In this document: piece after piece, positions 1 to 11,830 of the stretch
Layout: each line of letters begins with the position of its first letter
Position numbering within the stretch: position 1 is the first letter of the stretch
DNA from: Aaosphaeria pasadenensis
Lineage: Eukaryota > Ascomycota > Dothideomycetes > Pleosporales
NCBI GenBank assembly: GCA_022813625.1
Contig: JAKLMB010000008.1
Location: 744,001 to 808,000, forward strand
Length of the DNA: 64,000 nt
Direction: 5' to 3'
Notes under the pieces: model-generated
Told to the model about the DNA's origin: nothing
The model's database searches: none
Seen by the model: the letters and a program-made list of their open reading frames with translations, nothing else
Program-made: the position numbers and the translations under genes

Positions 1-3000
1 ACCCTTGGTGATACTCGTCGAGAATTGGAAGAGCTGTGCAGCTGACTGTCCCGAGTAGAAGACACCCATAAAGGCAACGAAGAAGGCGTACGGGCTGATT
101 TCCCCAAACGACAGGAGACGGCAGCCGTACCAGAATCCAAGAGCCATGAACCAATACTCAATGGCTTGAGTGAAAGCAAAGCATAACATTAAGGTGAACA
201 GCGGCTTCTTGGAGTGTGCCACGGCTTGATCAAGTTCTTCAGTATACTTTTCAAGGACAGATTCCTCGATAGTGAGCGAGGACACAGTACGAATGGCAGT
301 TATTGCTTCTGATGCGATGGAGGCACTTGCAGAGTAGCGTTTAGAAACATCCCGGTCGAGCTTCGCGTCAAATCGAATTTTCAAGTAGCCGGCAGTGACA
401 AGTGGTGGGAGACCAGCACACACAACGACTAAGCCAAACTTCCAGCTATACACGATAGCCAGTATGCTGCAGGCGCTGATGTTGAATACCGCGACGAGAA
501 TGAGTCCGATGTTGTAGCCCATCAACTCTAGGACTGACTGCGGGTTGGAGTCGACCCGACTGGTAAGAGCACCTGCGTTATTCTCCGTGCGGTCGAAGAA
601 TTGAAGATCCTGGCGGAGCATGTGATGGAGACTGAGTTTGCGCAGCTTGTGACTCAGTTGCTGCGCGACGACATTGGTAGCATATCCGAGAGCAAAGTAG
701 GCGATGAAACAGCCGACGGCAAGGACGATGTACATAGTAGCATAAAAACTTCCTTTGTCTTCCATTTCTCGGCCTTGAAGGGGGAATATTTTCATGATAT
801 GGGCGAGCAAAATTGCTTGGCCAGGGAAAGTGGCACCTGGAGACTGTCAGCATGGTCGTATAGAACTGGCACAGAGACGGTATCTACCAGCTAAAACACA
901 CCCAGCAAACACGATGAAGTACGCCCAGGCAAGTTCAGGTGTCATCCGGATGAGACGGGTAATGACGTTTAGGATTCCCTGCTGGCCGTGGTGATCGTAG
1001 TTATCACGCTCTTTTTGAGTTTCCATACGTTGATCTACGGAAACAGCGTACTGTGTCGCAGTCCTGGTCAAGTCAAGGGACTCTAGCTTTGAGTTGGGTG
1101 TTTCTTCAACTACTATATCATCTGGAGATACAGCCTCCGGCACATTGAGATTCTGGATTTGGACGAGACGTGCATAAGCTTCGCCCTTGGCCATCAATAC
1201 CTCGTGGGAACCCGCCTCGATGATCTTCCCCTTAGCCATGACGACGATATTATCAGCCTTTCGAATGGTAGCGAGTTTATGCGCAATAACGACTGTTGTG
1301 CGACCCTCAGAGGCCTTGTCAAGTGCCTGCTGAACAATACCTTCAGCATTAGGGTCTAATGCACTAGTAGCCTCATCAAGGAGAAGGATCTTAGGCTGAG
1401 ACACAATGCTACGGGCAATAGCAATACGCTGCTTCTGACCACCAGAAAGTAAGCCACCGCGCTGTCCAATCTCACTATCATATCCGTTGGGGAGGCCAGA
1501 AATGAAATCGTGTGCAAACGCGATTTTGCAAGCTTCCTGGACGCGCTCCATTTGCTCCTGGCGTGTGACATTTGCCCACTGTGTACCGACGAGGCCGTGC
1601 TTGATGTTGTCGAATACGGATCCTTGAAATAAGACGGGCTCCTGCTGAACAAGGCGGACATTCCTCCGAAGCCAACTGAGATTCAATTCCTGAATTGGAC
1701 AACCATCTAGGGTGATAGAGCCAGACTGGACATTGTACCATCGCTCGATGAGGCCGATAATAGTACTTTTACCTGAGCCCGATTGACCCTGTCTAGCAGT
1801 CAGCGCCCATTCACGTGCAGAGAAAAGTTGAACCTACCACTAGAGCTGTGACTTTGCCAGCAGGGATCTTAAGAGAGAACTTGTTAAGAATAGTGACACC
1901 TGGCCGCGTCGGGTATGCGAAGGTGATATCCTGGAGCTCAATATTTCCAATTGTCTCCACTGGCTGCTTGCCATTTGTATTGAAGGGGTCGATTTGAGAT
2001 TTCCTATCGATCAAATCGAACAGTTTGGCTGCCGCTGCTGTAGCCCTTGTGAAGTCAATTGAGTACGGTGCGAGGGTTGTGAGACTGGTAGCCGCGATGA
2101 TAACCGACAAGAGGACACTGCGACGTTAGCACGTATGCTCCAGCAGGATAACAATCATAGGACACTTACGTGAATATTGTGCCAGCATTATGAATCTCAC
2201 CCCGAGCCAGCATCCGAATACCCTGCCAGAAGGCCAACCCATAACCGAGGTAAATGATGCAGTATTCGGAAGAGAACAAAATACCAAAGAGTGGTGAGAT
2301 CTTCTTTCCAACATTGTGGGCGTCGATCAAATAGCTGTCGAAATTCCCGACCAGGTTCTGGTGCATGCCGAAAGCAGATATTGTACGTGCGCTAGAAAGA
2401 ATACCCTCAGCAAAGGAGTTCGACTGCGCAAATATCTCAAGCATCCTGGTCTCATAACCAGCCATCATACCAGCAGCAGCGCCATTGACGATGAGGGTTG
2501 CGGGCGCAATGCACAGACAGATAAGGGTGAGCTTCCATTGGGCGACGAAGGCGATGATGAAGGCGGTAATGAAGGAAGAGAGGCCTTGGAACGTCAGACC
2601 GAACTTCTCGCTGATCCCACCTTGAATCAATCGGCCGTTAGAGGTAGCCTGTGTGGCTATCGAGCCACCGCTGCCGATATCGAAAAATGCGATTTCTTGG
2701 CTGAGCGCAGCTTTAAGGTAATGATGCCGAATGTTTCGAGTTATGCGATAAGAGGTGTAAGTCAACAGTGTGTTGTAGATATAAGATAGTATGAATCTTC
2801 CGATTCCTAGATAGACGAAATAAAGAGCAAGTTCTGCTGCGTCCTCGCGAAATTGGCCTGGTGCAGATTCTCCGGAGGTGAATTGGGTAAGGATGGTAAT
2901 GAACTCTCCGAAGATAAGATTTTGCAGGGCGATTCCAGCGCCAGAAACAACGGCAGCCGCAATGGCGATGCCTTGCAACATATAGTCGATTGAGCTTCCA

Positions 3001-3140
3001 TACTTGAAGATCCTTGTGTATGCTGCAAAGCCAGACTGCTCTTGAGGGGAATCTACGTCGACGCGGTCAGCGACGGTGGCAGCATGACTCTCTTCCACGG
3101 AGTTCTTGATTTCCTTCTCCTCCTCCCCCTTTGCACTCAT
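1..3140 (-). CDS. full-size ABC multidrug exporter (ABCB/MDR type), 3' end outside window
   Basis: An ATP-driven efflux pump of the plasma or an internal membrane, of the fungal MDR/pmd1-like kind. Exons read 3140-2170, 2117-1838, 1788-888 and 836 to beyond base 1; all junctions keep phase and introns are 49-52 bp. About 996 residues are visible. A first transmembrane domain follows a short charged N-terminus. The first nucleotide-binding domain has Walker A GQSGSGKST split from its beta strand by intron 2, signature LSGGQKQR, Walker B ILLLDEATSALD and the H-loop VIAHKLATI. A second transmembrane domain then runs to the window edge, so the second ATPase domain must lie to the left. The third intron ends at the second of two nearby AGs (acceptor at 837), because only that gives the continuous LAGATFPGQAILLAH. 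The ATG at 3140 is the only good start. It diverges from the FAD monooxygenase at 4335 across 1.2 kb, suggesting export of a product or protection, but its substrate is unknown. Confidence 0.9.
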
Positions 3141-4334
3141 CTTTAGACTGCGCGTTCCCGAGATGCTAGTTCCTTCCAGAATCTAATTAGATGTTAACAG
3201 GGATTGAATGGCGACTATTCGGGTGGACTGTTTGACGATCTTGTATTTCGAGGAGCAGCCAAAGCACATGAAGAGACAAGTATAGTACAATTAAAATAAA
3301 AATGAGCTAAACGGTGAAGGAACAGTGTATGTTAAACGAATTATATAGGGCTATTAAAGAACAGCAGACACAACTTGGTCAATGATATGTAAATAAATGG
3401 TGACGAAAGGGGTAAAGCTCATTGCCTCATTGGGCAGTCCCGGAACCCGCAAAAACCGTTCCGTTGCCTATCTCAAAGATGACAGCGAGCATGTGACAAG
3501 TACCTTGCGTCAAATTTGACATCACGGCGCCGGAGCCCGCAAACCCCGCCGCTCCACTCAGTGACCGAACAGACTGGCCACTGTGACAGTGTGTCATCCT
3601 TCCCTGTGAGTGATGATCTCTGCAGGCAACATCTTCCAGCCAATTTGGGATCATACCGCTGAGGGTGTTGCTGCAATCAAGATGGTTCGCGAGTTCATGG
3701 CCAAACCACTGAATATGGCCCACAGATGGAATGCGCTGGTGCTACATTAGTTAACGAACAAAACTGCGCAAGAACCCAGTGTGACAGGGAGCTACGGTAA
3801 GGATAATGTGTAGGATTTCATGGAGGTCTCTGCCTATTACGACAAAATTTCAAAAGTCTTTCTTAGGAGGTTACCTGCTAAAGTTGTAAGACCCAAAAAG
3901 CCGACACCGAAGAGATCTTGTTGTGGTCAACACATTAATCTACATTAATCCTCATTGATCCTTTGCTATATGATTTTCATGCATTTTCCCTGCAGTCGGA
4001 GATCGTATTCTACTCTTCTAAACGTAACATAAATTTCACGAAACCAAACATCTGAAAAAAGCCTGTGGCATCATTCCATCTGGAACATTCACCGAGACTT
4101 CCTTGGCATTCGACTGGAAACATGAAGTATTACGCTAACATAGATTGGCCGCCACGCAGCGCCCTTAGTACTCCAGCGCAAGATTTGTCTGGTGTCCGAG
4201 ACTCCCGATTCCGGCCGATGCACCACCGAGACGTCTGCTTCAACGTGTATTTATACTCTGAAAGTGCTTTTGTGTTATAAGCTCATACCTTCTCAATTGC
4301 AAGTTCAGTCCTTTCCTGTGTTATAGCATTCAAT
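3141..4334. promoter_or_regulatory. divergent intergenic region, ABC exporter / FAD monooxygenase
   Basis: This 1.2-kb stretch separates two divergent genes and must hold both promoters. Its left third is A+T-rich. Around 3440-3560 two GC-richer segments resemble each other (GGAACCCGCAAAAACC and GGAGCCCGCAAACCCC), a possible paired control site. A TATA-like TTTATACT lies near 4250, about 80 bases before the monooxygenase ATG. Short open frames here show no family motifs and I do not call them genes. Confidence 0.4.
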
Positions 4335-5933
4335 ATGGGCGTTAAAGTTATTATTGTTGGAGGGAGCATTTCCGGCTTATCCCTTGCGAACATGCTCGAG
4401 AAATTCGACATCGATTATGTTCTTCTCGAAGGTCATTCTACCATTGCACCCCAGCTTGGCGCAAGTCTCGGTTTGCTTCCGAGTGGGCTACGCATTTTGG
4501 ATCAACTTGGATGTTACGAAAGGATTCAGAAGATCGCCGGAAATACATACTACAAAGCTAGCATGCGACTTTTCGGAGGGGGAGCTTGGGATGATCCAAA
4601 ACCCGTAACATTTTCTGAGAAGTTGGAAGAGAGGTATGTCCCCCATTCAGAGCAACGATTGTGTAGATGATGCTGACTGACACGTTTAGAATTGGATATC
4701 CGCAGATATTCGTCGATCGCCAATCTGTGATCCAAGTTCTGTTCGATAATCTCAAATTCCCGGAAAAGGTTCTTACGAACAAGCGTGTGAACCGAGTGGA
4801 AAATCACCAGGACAAAGTGACTGTGGTCACAAAAGATGGATCGACGTATACCGGAGACTTTGTAGTTGGAGCAGATGGCATCCACAGCACCGTCAGACAA
4901 GAAATGTGGAGAGCTGCACATGAGGAAAAGTCGAATCTGTTTTCATCTGACCCATTTCAAGGTTTGTAGTTCCCTGTTACCATCATCGAATTTACTAAAA
5001 GCATTTGCAGACCTCCAGTGTGAATCGAAGTGCATCTTCGGCATTTCGAGAAAGCCAGCCGCCCTACCAAAGTCACCTCTTCAAATCAATGCGTTCTTCA
5101 AGAACTGCAACTACATGATAATATCTGCACCAGAGGACCGCATTTATTGGTTTTTATTCGCGCCCTTGGACAAAGTGTTCGGCAAAGATATCCCCAAATT
5201 TTCGAAAGAGGACGAACGAGCTCTGGCGGAGAAGCATTTCCAAGATCGCCTTACGGACGACATGTTATTCGAGGATCTCTATGAAAATAGGTTGCAAACG
5301 TCTCTCGTGAGCACTGAAGATCATGTTTTTCCTCGCTGGCATTACCGCCGGATCATTACGATCGGAGATGCTGCTCACAAGGTAAGCCATGCAACAGGCA
5401 GATATGAAATAATGACTACTAACCGAAAATCTAAACAGTTGCACCCGATCAGCGCCCAGGGTGGAAACGGCGCCATGGAAACCTCAGCAGTTCTGACAAA
5501 TTCGCTCGTTGCAACGATAAAGGCCCACGGGTCTGATACGCCGCTCAACGAAGAAGACATCACCGCGATGTTTACCGATGTCCAAGCGAAGCGCTTCCAA
5601 CGCGCCGTTGATGCAGTCAACCAGGGCCGCAAGACAAATTCTGCGTCGATCAAAGAGACCGTAGCTTCGCGGATCTTTGTCAACTATTTCTTCCCCCGCT
5701 TCGGACAGAGTCTGATCTTTAAACTCGTCATTAAGAACACTCTCACTGGCCCCGTCATCGAGGACCTTCCCCTTCCTTCACGTCACTCTGAGGCCCTGGA
5801 GCGCCAGAAAATGACACGTTCACCTAAATGGCCAGTATTTTGGAGCTCCATTTCAGTTGGTGTTGGATTATTTTCGATTCTTTTGTATAATCATAGCCGG
5901 TTCTTTCCCATCACTCGACACGATTTGCTTTAG
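4335..5933 (+). CDS. FAD-dependent monooxygenase, PaxM/meroterpenoid-epoxidase-like
   Basis: A flavin monooxygenase of the group that epoxidises or hydroxylates isoprenoid side chains in fungal indole-diterpene and meroterpenoid pathways; the family is clear, the substrate is not. Exons 4335-4633, 4690-4961, 5011-5381 and 5439-5933 encode 478 residues. The N-terminal Rossmann motif is VIIVGGSISGLSLAN (residues 4-18), the central FAD/NADPH motif includes VVGADGIHS, and the second FAD motif GDAAHK (about 309-314) sits exactly at the third intron and is followed by GGNGAMETSAVLTNSL. A hydrophobic stretch near residues 444-464 (WPVFWSSISVGVGLFSILLY) would anchor it in the ER membrane, as in PaxM-type enzymes. 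The third exon join gives HKLHPISAQGG, where relatives usually have a Met/Thr-Pro-rich link. Neighbours are an ABC pump (divergent) and a Zn2Cys6 regulator (convergent, 254 bp away), a typical secondary-metabolite trio. Confidence 0.85.
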
Positions 5934-6187
5934 AAATACTGGTCTTATCTCCCGTGGGGAGGTGTTATAGGGGGTTTTAGGCCAAATAGTAGCCACATAA
6001 TCATAATTTGAATTGTTGGAAAGTGTACGTTGTGGAGCATCTAATCGGCGGTGATTGAGTTGTTTCCAAAGTAAACCCAAGAACATAAACTCTCACAGCA
6101 AAACACCACGTTCCGTACGTGCACAATAAAGCCAAGTAAGTCGTTTAATGACTGTAACACAGGGAGTCATAAAAGATGCGGTCCTTA

Positions 6188-8832
6188 CTACTCTCTCATC
6201 GTAGAGCTTGAATCCATATCCTGCAACGTTTCCATGGAAGATTGGTTGTCATAGAACCAATCTTCCAACTCCGCCCCGTTACCCATCCAAAACATCGGAT
6301 TCACTGCCCATTGAAGCTCGTCGGTATTGATCTCACTGTTTCTAGGGTCATGAATAAGATCCGGTTGTACCTCTTCGTGACTTCCCAACGACTGTACAAA
6401 TGATTGGTTTGCCGAGTATGTCCGGGCGTGTGGAAATCCAAGAGCAGCCAGCTGCGCTTCTGTTTCATCCGCCCGCACCTCAATGTATCTTACTGCAATG
6501 TTATAGAGTACCTGGAAAAGCTTGTGCATTTTCGCAGCTGGCTCTGAAACGGCTGATGCGGATTCAATTGACTTCAAAAATGCTTCGAGACGTGCAAGGT
6601 CCGCATGGTCTCGGGTTTCCATGACATTGCAGAATACTACTATGATCGGAACGAAAGGTGCGAAGAGAAGTGTCCTGCAGATGTGAGTACCTGTGTGCAA
6701 TTCGCGATTATCTCCGCTACTCACCAATGAATGTACGTAGAGAAGTAGAGGTTGTTGCCTTTCTGAATGATTTCCATGCATTCATGATGCTTCGCTATGG
6801 TCGCCCTTGCGACTTGTACACAATCTGAGCTGAATGTTGTCAAGCAATGGGGTGCTCGTGGGGCAGCTCGGTAGACATGGGTAAGAAGCGATAACCGAAG
6901 GACCGCATCTGAGGTAGCATAAAAGTCCATGAGATTTTCGCCTGCATTCTCCTTCGACACTTTGAGCCATTTATTCTGCGATCAATGTTAGTTTCCTGCA
7001 ACACACGATATCAAAGCCCAATTTTTGCTCCACATACCATTGTCGTTTGTGTCTCTTGCTCCAAATCGTGTAGAGTTGATCTAAGTAGTTCAATTCTGGA
7101 TTGGCGGACGGAGTCTGGTTGATTTATCGATCCAGGAGAATAGAGATATTCATAGATGTTGCCTTGGCACCTCGCAAGTTTAATCCACAAGACAAAGTAA
7201 GCAAGAACAGATTCTTGCTTAACGCTGGGTGGCGATGGAAGATCGATGCCTATATCCCACTCTGGAATGGTTGAGGCTCTACCGAGTCGAAGGGAGAGAC
7301 TCTTGTCCACGTAGTAGGTGCTCCAAAATAGAAATTGCGTATATCTATAGTCTTCAGGGTTTGGACCATTGATGCCTACAGTTCGGTGGTAACCTAAAGT
7401 TTGACATAATTCTGACGCTTTGGATGACAGAGACCAGCATAGTAAGGACTTTGATGACCCTATTGCATAGAAAGCCTAGGAGGCTGTTAGTCTGGGAGCA
7501 ATCATCTCTACGATACAGGACATACAGCGAAGAGAAGAGCAGCAACCACGTTTGGTGCTGCGGGTATATGTAACGGAAGATTTGATAGCCCACCCTCGAG
7601 GTTATCGCGACATAAGCGAGCATATGAAAGGTGTTGCTGCTTTTCGTTTTCGGAGATGTCAGCCACATAAGCAAAGTCCCAAAAGAGAGAATATAGGCCA
7701 GCATTGACACTAATGAAGTCAAAGGGTGAAAACTGATCTGCAAAATAGACCTCGAGACATAAATCCCCAAAAGACTTCATCGTGATGTATTCGTAGACCC
7801 ACCCTGAGCCAGCAAGCCGTTGGCCTATTATACAAAAGCGTAAGTTAGAGGTCGTGCCTGAATCACTCTCTCATAAGGTGCAAGACACTTACCTTTTGCG
7901 ATACGAATGAGTGATACAGCTTTCTGGATAGGGGGTAAATCACGCCGCTGCGCTTGGCTCGGTAGCCTTACACGCGCTGCCACGGGCTCGCTCAATGTAT
8001 TGGATGGATTAGAGTCATTAGCTATGGTTGAAAGAGCATCCAGCGTTCTACGTGTCTCTGGGTCAGGCTGCCCAAGTAGGTCAGTCGTCACAAAATTCTG
8101 TACAAACTCGTTGACGAACACAGAGTGAGCAGACAAGGACGACTGCCCTTCCACGATTGGGGTTGTGGCAGAATCTGAATAGCTGGGGGAGGGTGCATTT
8201 GTAGAAAGAACAGAGGTTGTTCCCGAGGGGTCGCAACGTGACCCTCTGTTATTGCTGATACTCGAGCTCTGCGTTTTGAGATCCCTCAACAACTGGGTCA
8301 TAGCCTCGAGGCGGTGATCAATCTGATCGATCTTTTTCTCACTATACAGTTCAACATTGTATCAGAATGTTTCATTTTGGTTGTTCAACCAGGGGCTCTG
8401 TAGAAGGAAAATAGAACAAGGGAAGGCAATATTTGAAGAGCAAGATGTGCAGGTGTTAAGACGCAGGTACCACGTACTACTGAGGAGTAAGTAGGATGCG
8501 TGTCCGCTTCTCTCTCGGTCTGTTGGCCAAGTATGTACACTCGGTTCTAGTACGCCGACATTGAAGACAAGGAACTGCTCTATCGCATCGTGTCTTTCTG
8601 GTGTCAACACGATACGGTCAAGATAATGTCTAGGTGATTACGAGAGATATTGCACATACCTTGCGTGTACGACAAGGTTCACACTGCATTTAAGTTAGAT
8701 GTGCTTGTTGATGTTGGTTGAACAAGAGAGATGACTGACCGCACGCGCGGAATTTCTAACACAAGAGCCTGATACCAACGACGACTCGGCACCCTCATCG
8801 TAATCGCTGACGTTCAGCTGCACGTTGTCCAT
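6188..8832 (-). CDS. Zn2Cys6 transcription factor with fungal_trans domain
   Basis: A DNA-binding regulator. Eight exons: 8832-8740, 8683-8660, 8593-8481, 8341-7893, 7824-7526, 7475-7038, 6975-6725 and 6674-6188, giving 717 residues. The zinc cluster is rebuilt across introns 1 and 2: CEPCRTRK lies on a 24-bp micro-exon and TRCDRAVPC follows an AAAG acceptor at 8594. The resulting spacing is C-x2-C-x6-C-x5-C-x2-C-x6-C, a textbook Zn2Cys6 motif starting at residue 32. A basic linker and the coiled-coil-like EKKIDQIDHRLEAM follow. The middle-homology (PF04082) region contains ALGYHR-type LCQTLGYHRT and the signature FWSTYYVDKSLSLRLGR. I start at the ATG at 8832; the frame is open further upstream but has no ATG. 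It is tail-to-tail with the FAD monooxygenase, so it may regulate that locus. Target unknown. Confidence 0.85.
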
Positions 8833-9743
8833 AGTGAAAGATTCAATCAGATTACCCAGGTGACATGGCGTTTTTGACAACCCCTGGGGTCTTCAAGTTG
8901 AATTTTCATTCCCCCAATCGTCATAGAAGTTGGCGGCATTGTCCGGTGGCCGCATGTTCCGGCCCCGAAGTGTCTGTGCACCACTTGCTTGCCCAATAGT
9001 ACCATGGAACGTGAGAACCGCGAACACTTGGTAGCAGATGATGGAGTGAACCGAAAATCCTGAAATACGACGAATTAAGCCGCTGAGTGTTTACTGTATT
9101 TGCTTGCTTGCTTGTTCGCTTGGTGAATCCCGCGCAATGCTATGTTCAGGTGACAGGCATGTGGACTGGACGTTGATCCATGCCACTCCACTTTATCTCA
9201 CGAAGAGGATTGTAGTCTGACTACTCTTTATAAATGCTAGTGCTAACCTTATCTAGACAGTATTTCTATTTGTTCATGCTCGCGTAGCTCCACCAGTACC
9301 TGAGGGCTCCAGCCATGGCTCTTTTGTGTTTGGGGCTTCAGTGCTGTTGGTGGCCGAGTGCTCCGACCTCTGGCTTTCCTGCACTTGGAGTGAAGCCTGG
9401 TTAGTGATGAGGCGTAAAATTGATTTCAACATTTCACACCTGGCGGGTTGTAAGCGTTGGTGCATCTTTCCTTCAACATTAGGGTCTTTAAATGTTGATG
9501 AAAGTATACCTGTGAAGTACGCCAACAGATGCTCGAACAGGTGAGGGAAAAGTTCCGACCATCGCCAAACCAACCGAGGGTGCTCGGGTCGTCGATACAA
9601 CTTGTGAGTCCAAAGCCGACCTCCTTCAGCTTCTTTATGACTCCTTTCGCTCTAGATTTGTTATCATCATGACACCCACGAAAGGCAACTCCCCGGGCGT
9701 CACGAAAGCAACCTTTGAATACCTCTAATTTGTACTGCATTCC
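8833..9743. other. regulator promoter and unrecognised minus-strand open segments
   Basis: The first 400 bases are presumably the regulator promoter. Between about 9274 and 9770 the minus strand stays open in two overlapping frames (9600-9274 and 9770-9426). The longer reads as charged, helix-prone protein (for example KSRAKGVIKKLKEVGFG), more protein-like than random sequence, but I recognise no family, no convincing start and no splice path joining the two. It may be a fragment of a decayed gene. Confidence 0.25.
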
Positions 9744-9935
9744 TTGCAGCGCTTCCTTCCAGACCGCCACGATGCGAACGCAATCAACGCCAGTATTTCA
9801 ATGCTCAAACTTCTCCGGACATCGAGGAATAATCAAGGATGTTTAAAAGACGCCGGCGTGCGCGAGGTTCTGCAAGGACTTTCTGCTAAAGGCATGCTTT
9901 TTGAGCTCATTTGCAATACACTGGAAGCCAAGTAA

Positions 9936-11830
9936 CGACCTGCAGCATCCGTAGCCGTTAAACAAATCACAGAGCAAAATGCCGGCGTCCTTATTAGCAG
10001 ATATACTGAGGCGGTATGCTTCGAGATGTTTGAACTGTCACCTAACAACGAGGCCGTTACGTCTACAAGCGGCATGCTCATTCGCTGCTTGCAAACCTAC
10101 CCTCTCAACATCGAGCAGCTAGATCCCCCAGAACAGAGCTATACCAATGCACTCGTACTGAAGAATTTATTGCGCCCAGAGAACGGCATCGCAATAATGT
10201 CAGGAGAGATGATGGCCCAGAACTTCAGTGCTATGTCATTTTTGGAGGCCCTCACTACAATAAGTTCTGAACCCCGGTTTATTTTAGACGTCGGGGCTCA
10301 AGTCATTGACTCCACAAACCTGGAGGTCGCACAGGCATGGTTGGGCCTCCATTGATCCGAGGAGAAAACGCAAGCTGTGGGCTTCTTGAATGATCAGGAT
10401 GAAATCATGGTACTGGATAAAGGCGGCACGGTCGAGGAACTACAAACCTCTCCCTATGCGGATCAGCTGGACCTGTGCCTGACCTATCTAGATGAAGCGC
10501 ACACCAGAGGTATAGATCTTAGACTTCCTGCACATTATCAAGCCGCAGTTACTCTAGGTGCCAATGTAACAAAGGACAGACTGGTCCAAGCCTGTATGAG
10601 AATGCGAAAGCTTGGAAAGGGACAAAGTGTAATTTTCTTTATATCCAAAGACATTGAACAGGAAATCCGTCAGAGTTGTGGCCATGCAGACAAGTCGCCG
10701 GAAATAATCACGGTGTCGAATGTTGTCTCTTGGGCTATCACCGAAACGTGCAAGGATTTTCGCAGAGCAGTGCCAACTTGGCTGAATCAAGGACTCCGGT
10801 TTACTAAGCATCAACCCATCTGGCATCATCTCACTGACCAAGAAGACGATAAGAGTCGACGGGAATATGGCGAAGAATTCAAAGAGGATGATGCTCCCTC
10901 TCTAGAAATCCGATACCGTCCACGCCCACCCCAATAAGACCTTCCTTCAAGGTTCGATGGGATCAGCCCGCGCTATGCAGCTATGTTTCAGGATCGATGC
11001 CAGTAATTCGAGCTCACAGAAATGCACCATGCCTCACTTGATGAAGAACAAGAGCGGGAATTGGCGCCCGAGGCTGAACAAGAATGCCAAGTGGAGGAAC
11101 TTCCCAAAGTCAAGCCAGCAGAACATTCAATCCATCCAGGTCTGGACAAATGTATTGTCGAGGGCATGTTGCCCAAGGATCCGTTTCTCCCGGCGTTTGC
11201 GACTCTCGAGACTACATCAGCGATGCAACAATTGATGTGTCTGAATTCTCGAGCGCTATACTGGTCACGCGGGATTTTGCTGTGACTGTCGATAGATCAT
11301 TTGGCCCCGAACTATTCTCAGATGCTTTCCAAAGACCTGTTCAGTGGATCCTGACCGTGCGAAAAGATCCTAATGTGCTCATCTTCGTCAGTCCCTACGA
11401 GGTTCAACAGCTCTTGTCACACCTTGAGCAGTCTAGGCACGTGAAGCTCCATCTGTTTTCTGCAAAGGTCAACCTAGGATACGATTTGCTTGATCACTTG
11501 AATCTCTACAACGTATCGAGAGACAAGGTGCATTGATCCATTCCATGAGCCATTGTCAGTCGCTTGTGTCAGTTCTCCGGCCAACTCTACTTAACATCCT
11601 TCGACGACTATGTAGAGCTCTGCCACTCGCTCGGCCTCGCTTGGGAAGCCACGAGCGAGGATGTCGTACGTGGACCGGGCGGATTCATTATTGCCAGGCT
11701 AAAGCACGAGGCTGGAGCGCCGGTTTTCGGTGTCTCGAAGAGCCTCGTACACTTCCTGAAGGTTCTCACTACAAAGATCCGGCAGAACAGTGAGCATATT
11801 GAGAGAACACACATGGGCAGGATTTTCTAA
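9936..11830 (+). pseudogene. disabled ubiquitinyl-hydrolase-like gene (DUF3638/DUF3645 family), C-terminal part
   Basis: A relic of the very large fungal protein annotated as ubiquitinyl hydrolase. Family strings are plain: SYTNALVLKNLLRPENG, LDEAHTRGIDLRLP, AVTLGANVTKDRLVQACMRM, RKLGKGQSVIF, EEQERELAPEAEQE, DAFQRPVQWIL and FSGQLYLTSF. The gene is broken. In the first frame there are stops at 10353-10355, 10935-10937 and 11007-11009. Homology then passes to another frame between about 11200 and 11250, and that frame has stops at 11534-11536 and 11546-11548 before the final stop at 11830. Intact relatives run to roughly 3000 residues. Here only the C-terminal third is recognisable and the upstream domains are missing or beyond recognition. 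No intron set removes all the stops. I call it a dead fragment, left in place or inserted by rearrangement. Confidence 0.8.

Noticed and set aside
3427..3723. 98-codon frame between the ABC pump and the FAD monooxygenase
   Set aside because: Gly/Ser/His composition without motifs; better explained as promoter sequence with short repeats.
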